Positions 32,537 to 42,366 of a stretch of 64,000 bases of DNA are shown piece by piece; the stretch's first letter is position 1, and every line of letters starts with the position of its first letter. Source of the DNA: Eurosta solidaginis (Eukaryota; Arthropoda; Insecta; Diptera; Tephritidae); assembly GCF_040869045.1 (NCBI RefSeq), contig NC_090324.1:58805346-58869345 (forward strand), read 5' to 3'. A program made the position numbers and the translations under genes. The notes beneath the pieces are model-generated. The model was given only the letters and a program-made list of their open reading frames with translations, was not told the DNA's origin and made no database searches.

Positions 32537-33880
32537 ATGGCGGAAGCTTTGAACGAGGTACTGAGACTGGTGACGGAGCAGCAGGAGCTTCAGCTACAGC
32601 TTGACAAATTTGTGAGTAAAGCGGAGAATTTAAGTGTGCCACAGCTGACAAAGGGGTATGTTACAGTGCTGTTGGAAAAGGCTGAAGGTATATACTCCAC
32701 CTTTTTGGCAAACCATACCAACATTTATAAGTGCATTAAAGACAATAATTTAACGTGCAACGAAATCGAGTATTGTACTGAGGATCATTGTTCTTTGTTT
32801 GAAGACAAATATCTGACATACAAAGCATTTCTCTACGATTCCATGCCAGCTAGTAGCATGTCACCAAGTGTGTTTCAAAGCACATTCGCTAGCACTCAAC
32901 GGCAAGACATCACAACCAAAAGTGACGTCAAGTTGCCAAAAATTTCCATACCAACCTTTTCTGGTCAACATCTTGAATGGGTTCCCTTTCGAGATTTATA
33001 TTTATCACTTGTACATCAAAGCACGTCGTATACCAAAATACAAAAAATGTACTATCTTAAAGACTCCGTTAAAAGCGAGGCTGAACGTTTAATTAAACAT
33101 TTTTCTCCAACTGAAACTAATTACGACTTCGCATGGAAAACATTAGAAGATAGGTATCACAATAAACGTGCTATAGTTGATGCAATTTTGCGAAAACTTT
33201 GCGCAATTCCCAAATGCGCAAAAGAATCTCCTTCTGCGATCAGAGGAATTCTCGACACAACAAAAGAATGTATCTCTTCCTTAACTAATCTAGAGGTACA
33301 AACTGAGCACTGGGATCCCATAATTGTCCATATTACGACTGACAAACTGGATTCCGAAACACGAAAAGATTGGGAACATGCGCTTAAAACCACAAGGGAG
33401 ATTCCTAAACTATCCGATCTTTTCATATTTCTAGAAACCGCATTCCGTACACTGGAAACTCTTGGCGACCATGTCGCAGTGAAACTGAAACCACAAACGG
33501 TTCAACATCGTCGAGGGTTGAAAGCTTTCAATATTAGTTAAGCAAACACCTGCCCTTGTTGCAAGAAAAATCACATTCTCTTTAAGTGCTGGGTTTTCCG
33601 TGCATATACACTTGGAGAGCGGAAAAAATTCGTCGAGCGTAATGCTATTTGCGAAAACTGCTTGACTGGTGGCCATAATCCCAAGAATTGTAAATCACAA
33701 TATACTTGTCACCTTTGCAAACAAAAGCACCACACTCTTATGCACGACGCCTTATGTAGCACAAAATGTACTAGTGTAAAGCCAATCGAACATAATGAAA
33801 TTTCGAGCCATCATATATCGGCGCTTTTGCCACGAGCTACAAAATCTGTTCTTCTCGCCACAGTACATTTGTATATCGAT
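32537..33880 (+). pseudogene. BEL-4 gag
   Basis: ATG 32537 (AACCATGG context). The N-terminal coiled segment (VLRLVTEQQELQLQLDKFVS) is followed by the capsid-type core (KLPKISIPTFSGQHLEWVPF, YYLKDSVKSEAERLIKHF, YDFAWKTLEDRYHNKRAIVD, LDTTKECISSLTNLEVQTEH) and three knuckles: CPCCKKNHILFKC, CENCLTGGHNPKNC and CHLCKQKHHTLMH. A TAA at 33539-33541, just before the knuckles, is the only break. Gag is about 440 residues here. The frame continues without shift into protease. Confidence 0.93.
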
Positions 33881-35341
33881 ACGCCAAATGGCAAGGTGAC
33901 AGCAAGGGCATTGCTTGACCAGGGCTCACAGGGTTCTTTTGTAACCGAGCGTTTCATACAACTTTACCGAGTAACCTGCCACCCCACTCATCTTCAAATT
34001 CATGGAATTACTCCAAATCAATTTAACTGTGCTAAGAAATTTACCTTCTTGCAATTGAGTTCCCGTAATGACTCAGATTTTTCTATTACCATAGAAGCAT
34101 TTGTATTGCCCAATTTATCTACTTGCTTAGCACAGTCGAGTGAAACTCCACAGCAATTACCATCAAGTGCACGTTTTACCCTAGCTGATCCAGACTATTA
34201 CAAATCACGACCTATTGATTTAATACTGGGTGCTGACGTATACGGCTTGATTTTAAAGAAGGGTCAGCATACGACAAACTTCGGGCTGCTGTTACAAGAT
34301 ACGTACTTCGGTTGGATAATCTCTGGGCCGCTATCAAATTCTAATGAGGTCCCATCAATACACACGCACTTTTGCCATATTGACGATAGGCTAAAACTTT
34401 TTTGGGAGCAAGAAGAGATAAGCAAAAAACCTATATGGTCTCCGGAAGATACTAAATGCGAAAGTCATTTCGCCGCCACACATCAAAGACTTGAAAACGG
34501 TCGGTATTGTGTATATCTGCCATTTAAAGCAGAATTGCATGGTAAGCCTATTCCATTATTCGAAAATATGCATCTAGGAGCTATGACAAGGTTACGAAAT
34601 ATGGAACGAGTCTTCGAAAAGAAGCCAAAATTCTATGAAGAATATTTAAAATTCATGGATGAGTACATAGAGCTCGGTCACATGTTTGAAGTTGGGGAAT
34701 ATCCACATAACCCTGAACCGAATTCTTATTTCCTGCTACACCATGGCGTAGAGAAACTAAGCAGTACAACAACAAAACTACGTGTTGTTTTCGACGGGTC
34801 GTCCAAATACTGCAATCATCGTTCACTTAATGAAGAGCTGGCTACAGGGCCATCACTACAAAATGATTTATCACAAACTATTTTGAGGTGGCGCACTCAC
34901 TACATTGCGCTGTGCTCTGACATCGAGAAAATGTTTAGGCAAATTATTGTCAGTCCAGAACACCAAAATTATCAACAGATTTTATGTAAGAAATCCCCAT
35001 CTGACCCAGTAAAAATTTATAAACTTTTAACCGTAACTTATGGTACAGCTCCTGCCCCTTATTTGTCAGTACGAACATTGCAGCAACTTGCTAGAGATGA
35101 ATCAAATTGCCACCCTATCGCATCTAATATACTTCTCCACGATATTTATGTGGATGATATACTCACTGGAGCTGATGATTTAGCAGAAGGCTTATATATA
35201 CGAAATCAGCTTTGCGCATTATTACAATCTGGTGGATTCAAATTGCGAAAATGGTCGTCTAATTCTTCCGAATTATTAAAAACTATCCCAACAGAGCTGC
35301 AGGAGTTATCAAGTACAATTGAGTTGAGCACTAATAATTAG
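33881..35341 (+). pseudogene. BEL-4 protease and reverse transcriptase
   Basis: The protease has ARALLDQGSQGSFVTERF (catalytic Asp 33917-33919), IDLILGADVYGLIL and TYFGWIISGPL. RT follows with NGRYCVYLPFKAELHGKPIP, FLLHHGVEKLSSTTTKLRVV, LNEELATGPSLQNDL, CSDIEKMFRQIIVSPEHQNY, VTYGTAPAPYLSVRTLQQLA and YVDD (35147-35158), then LRKWSSNSSELLKTI. All catalytic residues are present. TAG at 35339-35341, after the thumb region, is the only stop, and the frame resumes immediately. Confidence 0.94.
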
Positions 35342-36226
35342 ATAAAGGCATTGGGATTACATTGGCAACCTTTCTCCGATTGTTTCTCGTTCTTAGTTGC
35401 TTTCGATTCACATACAAATTTAACCAAACGACATTTGCTTTCTGACGCATCCAAGCTTTTTGATCCACAGGGATGGCTGGCACCTACAGCAATAATTGCT
35501 AAGATCTTATTTCAAAAATTGTGGCTTGCAGGCATCAATTGGGATGATCAGCTGCCTGACTACATATCAAAGGAATGGATAGAATATCGAGATACACTAA
35601 AATGTCTTGAATCGATCAAAATAGAAAGATTTATTGGAACATCGAAGACTCGTAAATGTGACCTGCATGGCTTTTGTGATGCATCACAGGTTGGTTTCGC
35701 TGCCGTGGTATATTCCAGGACCGTGTTGGATAATGGTGAAATTACAATAAGAATTATACAGGCGAAAACAAGGGTTGCACCACTGAAAACTATATCTATT
35801 CCGAAACTTGAGCTATGTGGTGCACAACTACTGGCCAAACTATTGAACAATGTGAAGGATACTTTGAAGGAATGTATGCAGCAAGTATTTTACTGGTGTG
35901 ATAGTTCAACTGTTTTGGCTTGGATCCGTGCCCAACCTATAAAATGGACCGTGTATGTGGCGAACCGTGTTGCGGAAATACAAGGCTTGTCAGCGGTAAG
36001 TCAGTGGAGGTATGTGCCTACACTGGACAATCCGGCAGATTGTGCATCAAAAGGTGTAATGCCCCGAAATTTACCTGATCATGCTCTTTGGTGGTGCGGA
36101 CCATCTTGGCTCACTAATACTCAAGAATTTTGGCCTGCAGATATTAACCATAGCTCAAACATTACATTAGAGCTGCGTCCACCAGCGAAGGTAGCATACA
36201 TCAATACGCTTTCTTATCCTGAATAG
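35342..36226 (+). pseudogene. BEL-4 RNase H
   Basis: Continues in frame: KALGLHWQPFSDCFSFLVAF, FDPQGWLAPTAIIAKILFQK, then RNase H with [37 protein letters not shown] and YWCDSSTVLAWIRA. RVAEIQGLSAVSQWRYVPT and NPADCASKGVMPRNL follow as the connection to integrase. D, E and D are intact. TAG at 36224-36226 follows SYPE and is the third and last stop in this polyprotein. Confidence 0.93.
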
Positions 36227-37822
36227 CTAGGAAAGTACTCCAGTTTAAAAAAAACGATAAACGTGACTGCGTATATACTTCGTTTTTTACACAACTGCAC
36301 TCACAAAGAAGCTCGCCGTTCTGGGTACCTAACCAATCATGAGTTACAACTAGCATTAAAACGACTGATTCTTGCATCCCAAATAGTCGATTTTAGCGAC
36401 GAATTAAATAAACTTTCAAGGGGAATACCAATTGAAGACAGTTCTGTTAAAAGGCTAACTCCATTCATAGATGAAGACGGGTGCTTACGCGTAGGTGGAC
36501 GCCTGCATTTTGCAAATATATCATCTTCTATGAAACATCCTATTTTATTATCAAGAAAAAATCCACTAACATTTCTTATATTTTCAGAAGCACATTTCAC
36601 TACACTTCATGGTGGAGTTGCGCTTATGCTAAACTACATGCGCAGAAAATATTGGGTACCTGGCGCTGGTAGACTTGCTCAACCCATCATAAGACACTGT
36701 CTAACTTGCTGTAAATACCTCGCCAAATCAGCGGAGCAATTGATGGGCAACTTACCTCCGGTGAGACTTACCCCCGCACGACCTTTCCTCCATAGTGGCG
36801 TTGACTATGCAGGGCCTCTCGATATACGTCAGTCATCCCTAAGAAATGCAAAAATCATGAAGGGCTATATATGCATATTTGTGTGTATGGTAAATAAAGC
36901 CATACACCATGAAGCCGTCACCAATCTCACTTCCGATGCATTTATAGTGGCTTTCCGTCGGTTTACTTCTAGAAGAGGAAGGTGTACTCAGATTTACTCA
37001 GATCATGGTACAAACTTTGTTGGTGCAAACAAAGCCTTGCAAGTCATGCACCAGCGCAGCATTTCATCGTTGCCAGAAGACCTCAAAGAAATTCTTGCTA
37101 GCGAAGGCACTACTTGGAACCTCATTCCACCTTCATCTCCACACTTCGGTGGATTGTGGGAAGCTGGAGTCAAGTCAACTAAGCACCACTTTAAGCGAAT
37201 TACACAGGGTCGCGCTTTAAACTTTGAGGAACTCTGCACACTGCTTTATCAGATTGAGGCATGTTTGAACTCACGGCCATTGTGTCCACTAAATGAAGAC
37301 GTCGAAAGTTACGATGCCCTAACACCAGCACATTTTTTGATTGGGGAACCAACGATCAATATCCCGGATGAAGATCTACTCGAATTTAAAACGGTTGGAG
37401 TTAATCGCTGGCGTATGGTGGAACAGATGAAGCAACATTTTTGGCGTCGATGTTATTCCGAATACCTTAGTAGACTCCAAAGTCGCCCTAAGTGGATGAA
37501 GGTACGCGCCAATGTCAAAGTGGGCGATCTTGTACTACTGTACGATGAAAGGACGCCTCCTGGTAAATGGCCAATGGCACACATCACGGGCGTACACCCT
37601 GGTCAAGACGGGTTAGTTCGTGTCGTCACGTTAAAATGCAATGGCAAGTGCTTTAAGCGTCCAATACGGAAAATCTACTTACTGCCGCTAGTGGAGCCCC
37701 GCGAACATTTCCCAGATTCGGATATAGCAGATACTTCTAACTCAGACATTGAGGCTGCGAGTCGAGGCGCAGCCATTCAACATGGCGATAAAACAATTAC
37801 CTCCGACGATGTCTCGAGCTAA
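36227..37822 (+). CDS. BEL-4 integrase, intact frame
   Basis: Open from the stop at 36224 to 37822 (519 residues from the first ATG, 36263). LTPFIDEDGCLRVGGRLHFA opens it. The zinc domain is EAHFTTLHGGVALMLNYMRR and CLTCCKYLA. The core has Asp in GVDYAGPL (36803-36805), Asp in YSDHGTNF (37001-37003) and Glu in GLWEAGVKS (37160-37162). The C-terminal domain has VNRWRMVEQMKQHFWRRCYS, GDLVLLYDERTPPGKWP and RVVTLKCNGKCFKRPIRKIY. The catalytic triad and zinc residues are complete. In the element it is made as part of the polyprotein, so upstream stops would still prevent normal production. Confidence 0.92.
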   Translation, partial: LGKYSSLKKTINVTAYILRFLHNCTHKEARRSGYLTNHELQLALKRLILASQIVDFSDELNKLSRGIPIEDSSVKRLTPFIDEDGCLRVGGRLHFANISSSMKHPILLSRKNPLTFLIFSEAHFTTLHGGVALMLNYMRRKYWVPGAGRLAQPIIRHCLTCCKYLAKSAEQLMGNLPPVRLTPARPFLHSGVDYAGPLDIRQSSLRNAKIMKGYICIFVCMVNKAIHHEAVTNLTSDAFIVAFRRFTSRRGRCTQIYSDHGTNFVGANKALQVMHQRSISSLPEDLKEILASEGTTWNLIPPSSPHFGGLWEAGVKSTKHHFKRITQGRALNFEELCTLLYQIEACLNSRPLCPLNEDVESYDALTPAHFLIGEPTINIPDEDLLEFKTVGVNRWRMVEQMKQHFWRRCYSEYLSRLQSRPKWMKVRANVKVGDLVLLYDERTPPGKWPMAHITGVHPGQDGLVRVVTLKCNGKCFKRPIRKIYLLPLVEPREHFPDSDIADTSNSDIEAASRGAAIQHGDKTITSDDVSS

Positions 37823-37876
37823 GGCTATTCTGAACCTCTAAGATAAGTGAAGAACTATCGTCCTTGGGGCCGGGTA

Positions 37877-38246
37877 TGTTCCAGCATGACCTGACGTACT
37901 AATGGTTTCATCATTAAAATAATTTTCAAATTCATTCTGTATTAATAGTAATAGCCGCCACTGTAAAAAATGTGTCAGCATATACCTATATACATAATTT
38001 TTACTTATTGGTTCTCTTGCATTCTACTTTGAAATTTGTACATGAATAGATATATGCACATCATCTGCTCATACCTACGTTTATTATAGACATTGCTATT
38101 TACATATATACCTATTTTTCAAACGGTTATATTTTTTATTATATTTTGGGATCACATCACCTGATATTACGGTAACTCCTTTTGGAGCAAGAGTTATAAA
38201 CAAGCAAGTGAAACATAAAAATAGCGCAGTTGTTTTGTGTAAAACA
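37877..38246 (+). repeat. BEL-4 3' LTR (370 bp)
   Basis: TGTTCCAGCATGACC to GTGTAAAACA, preceded by the purine-rich TTGGGGCCGGGTA. Confidence 0.94.
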
Positions 38247-38251
38247 CTGGT

Positions 38252-39110
38252 TCAAGTGATAAAAGCTCTAAAATCAGCTGATTTCATACTAAAGAAATTA
38301 ACGGCTAATCACCCGGCCATATTAGAACAGTTTCCGAAGGAGGATCTTCTAGACTCCAACTTCTTGAAATTTGAGAGCACTTCCAAGATGCTTCTCCAAG
38401 AAATCTGGCTGGATGGCAGCGATTGGGATGAAAGCGTTAAGCCCACAACATTATCAAAATGGCAATATTTCGCAGAAAATTTGCCAGCCATTTGCCACAT
38501 CGAAATCCTTCGATGGGTTGATGTCGTTGCAGGGCAAAACACCCACATCCACGGGTTCTGTGATGCCTCGGAAAAAGCATATCGCGCAGCGATTTACATC
38601 CGCACACATGTGGGCAACCAAATAAAATCTTTTTTTTTGGTTGCGAAAGGCAAAGTTGCCCCATAAAAACTGTAGCTAACCTCGCTTAGAGCTATGTAGT
38701 GCAGTCCTACTCGCAAAACTGGCCTCAACTGTTCGAAAATAGCTCGACTTACAAGCATGCAATACATTTTTATGATCAGATTCTGAGATTGTACTAGCCT
38801 GGCTAGAAAAATCTCCATCGACCTGGAAGATTATGTGGCCAAACGTACCTCTCAAATTCGAGAATATCTTCCCAGCGGCACCTAACGCCATGTATCCAGC
38901 CAAGACAGCCCTGCTGATCTTGGTACACGTGGTTGCAAGCCGCATGATTTGATAGGCTCGTCCCTTTGGGGGCACGGACCACAATGGCTTTTCTTGCCAC
39001 ATTTCGGCATGGCCAAAGCCGAAAGCAGGTAGCGCTTCTCCACCCGAGAAACGCAAGGTCGAAGCATATCACGCGCTCGAGGAGGAGGACGATATTCTTC
39101 AACGTTTCTC
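38252..39110 (+). pseudogene. BEL-2 RT end and RNase H
   Basis: After BEL-4 the BEL-2 pol resumes: VIKALKSADFILKKLTANHP, LDSNFLKFESTSK. An internal deletion follows, because MLLQEIWLDGSDWDE comes at once although about 45 residues usually separate them. RNase H starts with [20 protein letters not shown] near 38550 and stops near 38666. The rest to 39110 is recognisable only in scattered frames. Three overlapping minus-strand open frames here are not real. Confidence 0.85.
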
Positions 39111-40552
39111 CTCATGCTCTCGAGATCTCCGTGTGATTGCATACGTGTTCCGCTTTGCGAACAATGCCTGCAACAAATCAAAATCGGTGGCAACAACACA
39201 TAATACCCATCTGAACCATAAAGAGTTGCAACATGCAAAAACGCGGCTTGTGGCAATTGCACAATCTAGCCATTTCGGGGCGGAAAGGAGCGCCCTACAA
39301 AACAAAATGCCAATTAGCGAAAAAGTTCCCTTCTGGCTCTTAACCCCCTTCTCGATAGGGACGGCCTCCTATGTAGCGGTGGCCGATTGGAACATTCTAT
39401 ATTACCATACAACGAGAAGCATCAAGTAATCCTTCCTCCGGATTCAAGGCTCTGCCAATTGTATCTAGAGTTTTACACCGCCTGCTTCTCCATGCAGAAA
39501 TACGGTTAATGCTCCAAATGGTGAGGTAAGAGTACTGCATACCAAAACTAAAGCCTCTTATAAAGAAATGCATTTTTCAATGCAAATCGTGCACGATTTT
39601 CAAACAGAAAACGCGCACGCAAATAACAGCACTGCTACCACCTGAGCGCTGCAATTTCTCACTCCTCTTTTCCACAACAGGAGTAGACTTTGCAGGTTCA
39701 TTCCAAATAAAAGCATCGGTTCTGAGGTCGACTATCATAAAAGGGTACGTGGCTGTATTCGTCTGTTTTTCCACAAAAGGCAGTACACCTCGAGCTATGC
39801 TCGGACCTTAATACTGAAGCCTTTCGAGCAGCATTCGCCCGATTCGTTGGCAAACGGGGTTATCCCTAAAAAATGATAAGCGACGATGGTAAAACTTTCA
39901 ATGGCTGCCAGCGCGCACTCGAACGCGACTTCGTTAAATTTCTTAACGAATGCTCTGCGGACATTTTCCAGAAATATGCCCCCCCCCCCCAGGGAATAAC
40001 TGGCAGTATATTCCAGTGGGAATCCGCAGTAACAAGTTTTAAAGCCCACTTCAAAAAACCGCTGCATCCCACAAGTTTACATTCAAGGAATTCACGACGC
40101 TGTTGGTGCGTATTGAAGCAGTTCTAATTTCGTGGCCTCTAACCTCACTATCCCAGAACGCAGCTGACTTCACAGCGCTTACTCCGGGGCACTTCATCCG
40201 AGGTGCCCAGCTACTAGTCATTCCTGAGCCAAACACGGAATACCTATCCTGTATAAATCGATGGGAAAAACTCAAATCTTCATCATCAATTCAGTCGACG
40301 TTGAAGGACCTTCAGAAACGCTATAAATGGCAAACGCCACAGCGAAATCCACAACCAGGCGATCTCGTCGTAATTAAAGAAGATTCGCTCCCACCCACAG
40401 AGTGGCGTCTGGGACGAATCGAGAACGTTCGCTTCGGCCCTGACAACCATGTTCGGGTTGTAGGGGTTCGCACCCAAAAGAGGCTTGTTATACGCCCCTT
40501 AGTTAAACTGTGCTTTCTTTCCATGGAGCACTCTTCGCGCACAGCGCTATAA
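39111..40552 (+). pseudogene. BEL-2 integrase, fragmented
   Basis: Pieces in several frames: VIAYVFRFANNACNKSK and KTRLVAIAQSSHFGAERSAL (39133-39350), the zinc-domain remnant CKSCTIFKQKTRTQ (39580-39620), GVDFAGSFQIKASVL near 39690, ISDDGKTFNGCQRALERDF (39873 on, second Asp), a C-run at 39977-39990 with nearby loss, then 40103-40552 with ADFTALTPGHFIRGAQLLVI, GDLVVIKEDSLPPTEWRLGR and VIRPLVKLCFL. The order matches BEL-3 integrase. Not functional. Confidence 0.88.
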
Positions 40553-40624
40553 CCTATTTACATCTTCTTCGTATAACTAACTTTCAGCATTAACATTCCG
40601 TTTATCATCCGCTGTATCCAACTA

Positions 40625-40658
40625 CTTCTGGTTTCTCTCTCTGCTCTTGTACTTTCAG
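40625..40658 (+). promoter_or_regulatory. 3' splice site before the BEL-2 downstream ORF
   Basis: A pyrimidine-rich run (GGTTTCTCTCTCTGCTCTTG, from 40630) ends in TACTTTCAG, a strong acceptor consensus, 12 bases before the ATG at 40671. The proposed donor is GTGAGTAG at 17030 in the leader. Confidence 0.6.
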
Positions 40659-40670
40659 GACGACACCATC

Positions 40671-41189
40671 ATGGCATATCGAACAGCATGCCCACCTGCC
40701 CGGCCTTTAAGGCGATGCGGCCACCGCAGCGTGCTACAGTGGCCAGGGCACAGGGCTACTGCTTCAATTGTCTGGCACTCACGCACACCACGGGGGAATG
40801 CGACTCCCGAGGGTCGTGCAAAATTTGCAGCCTGGCACATCACACCATCCTGCACGAAGGGCCGAAAGGTCGACGTGGCCTGCGCAAAACCCTTCCTCGG
40901 AAAACCCCCATGCATCCCGCATGCCGAAACCCAAGCCGAAGAAGGAAAAAGAGAGGACACCGACCTGCGCCTGCAGGGCCCAAAAGGCGCATCCTACAAA
41001 TAAAACACCCGCAACCCCTAAACTTCCGAAGACGGCCAAGCTCACGATCGCGCGCACCCCTCAAGGCCTGCAAACGGCGCAATGCCAACGGCGCAATACG
41101 AGCCGCGCTTTAGATACGACCACCCGCGCCCTGCAGGAACTGCAGAAGGTGCTTACTAGCACTTCCCCGCAGGGCGGGCAAAATGTTTA
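40671..41189 (+). pseudogene. BEL-2 downstream ORF: nucleocapsid-like, frameshifted
   Basis: Same position as the BEL-3 downstream ORF. MPTCPAFKAMRPPQRATVAR, then CFNCLALTHTTGECDSRG and CKICSLAHHTILH align with the BEL-3 knuckles (CPLFTAMEPQQRAMIARAHK, CTNCLALSHHTSVC, CHVCGLHHHTLLH). The conserved core is in frame 2 from 40688; the C-terminal part is in frame 1 and ends TTRALQELQKVL, parallel to ALTELQHTL in BEL-3. The first half-knuckle appears deleted after the ATG at 40671. A pyrimidine tract ending TTTCAG (40653-40658) lies just upstream. Confidence 0.78.
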
Positions 41190-41553
41190 AGCCGCCTACA
41201 TTACAAAATTTAACGGTACGCGCCACCCTCACGCGCAGCCTTCGCGGAGAACTGGAAGGCGCCAACGCCGACGGGGTGCCATCACCATCAAACAATGTGC
41301 GAATCGGCAGTCAAATGCTAATAGCCGGCAATCAAGGACGCGCTCCATTCTACATTTATATTGTATAAATTTTGTACATTTTAAATACCAAATTACAATC
41401 GGTTTCAAAATTAATATTGTGTAAACTTTTGTATTTTTATTAACTTCATTAATAATAAATGAACAGCGAATTTTATAACGTTTTCGAAAAAACTCAAGAA
41501 TCTATTTATTATTTATAAGAGTGTAGCGAAGAGAGACCAAGTGAGTTTGTTCA
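41184..41553 (+). repeat. BEL-2 3' LTR (370 bp)
   Basis: TGTTTAAGCC to TTTGTTCA, preceded by the purine-rich GCAGGGCGGGCAAAA and followed by the target duplication CGAAT. Confidence 0.82.
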
Positions 41554-41558
41554 CGAAT

Positions 41559-42366
41559 CAATATCGCTACAATTATTTGGTAACCTAACTCATGGATCCC
41601 TCGATTTCAATGAATATATTCACCAGCGTCCCGAAAATTGTTGTTCCTACACACTTACTAACTTTTTTACTCTGATGCCTTAAGAATAAAAATATTAAAA
41701 AAAAGTTATAAAGAAATGTATTTATGATGCGTTATACTGATTCATCTGCATCTGATCGAGTTTTCTTAAACAAGAGTATGAACAATGAACATGGCTGCCA
41801 TTTTGGTAATAGGGATTTTTCAGATAGAATGGAAGGAGATACACCTCAAGACAACATATCTGTCACATCGCACTTTCGGTGTATATTGACATTAGGTCTT
41901 TTTGTTTTGAACTATGGAGAATCAACAATGGTGTTCAATACTTATGTAGTTTTCGATTCATAATTGAGTATTTCTTCATTTTCAATTGAATTCATATCAA
42001 TATTTATAATATATTGGGAATTCCTTCTGTAAGTATGTCGTATCGTTGAACAAAAACATATTAGAAAATTATGGCAATGATGTATCATGTTTTTCTCTTC
42101 AAATTTATTTTTTCAAATGTTCTTTCTTCGTTCATTTTTCAGAATACATTTAGTGATTTCAACTATATCTAATCGCGTGCACGTGTTTTATTGTGTTTTT
42201 CATCAAATTTTTTGCACGGTTTGTATTTTCGTTTTGTCTTTTGGACATATACGTGTGGGTGTATTTCGACCACGCATTTTCTGTTTGCACACGTGTTTTA
42301 CTTAAATTGAATTTCTTGCGTTGAACATGGAGTTTCAGTGAATTTTTTTCCTTTCTCTTAAGGAAA
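41559..42366 (+). other. Helitron sequence upstream of Rep
   Basis: The frame that crosses the BEL-2 site continues to about 41681 (NLTHGSLDFNEYIHQRPENC), then stops. From there to the Rep start it is A+T-rich and non-coding. Open frames at 41724-41963 and 42087-42305 have no motif. Confidence 0.55.

Larger units (their letters stand above)
31949..38246 (+). mobile_element. BEL-4: BEL/Pao retrotransposon, best preserved
   Basis: LTRs are at 31949-32373 and 37877-38246. Flanking 5-mers are CTGCT (31944-31948) and CTGGT (38247-38251), one mismatch. The primer-binding site is TGGCGCCCGAACTGGGACT. The single frame 32537-37822 (about 1,760 codons) encodes Gag, protease, RT, RNase H and integrase with only three stops and no frameshift. 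The 3' LTR starts 54 bases after the frame, so there is no downstream zinc-knuckle ORF. By eye the LTRs differ at about five positions plus a roughly 54-base gap in the 3' copy, so the insertion is recent relative to BEL-2. Confidence 0.95.
15632..41553 (+). mobile_element. BEL-2: BEL/Pao retrotransposon carrying three nested insertions
   Basis: LTR-like ends start TGTTTAAGCC at 15632 and 41184 and end TTTGTTCA at 16437 and 41553. The target duplication CGAAT is at 15627-15631 and 41554-41558. Internal order is leader, gag (20757 on), protease (21983 on), RT (split), RNase H (38380 on), integrase (39100-40552) and a downstream zinc-knuckle ORF. Nested inside are a short Gypsy derivative (17041-19433), BEL-3 (23063-31668) and BEL-4 (31949-38246). 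Subtracting these leaves roughly 8.6 kb. Many frameshifts and stops show an old copy. Confidence 0.88.

Noticed and set aside
37823..37876. Envelope gene in BEL-4
   Set aside because: Only 54 bases separate the integrase stop and the 3' LTR.
38676..39305. Overlapping minus-strand ORFs of 126, 99 and 126 codons
   Set aside because: Shadows of decayed BEL-2 RNase H and integrase on the plus strand.
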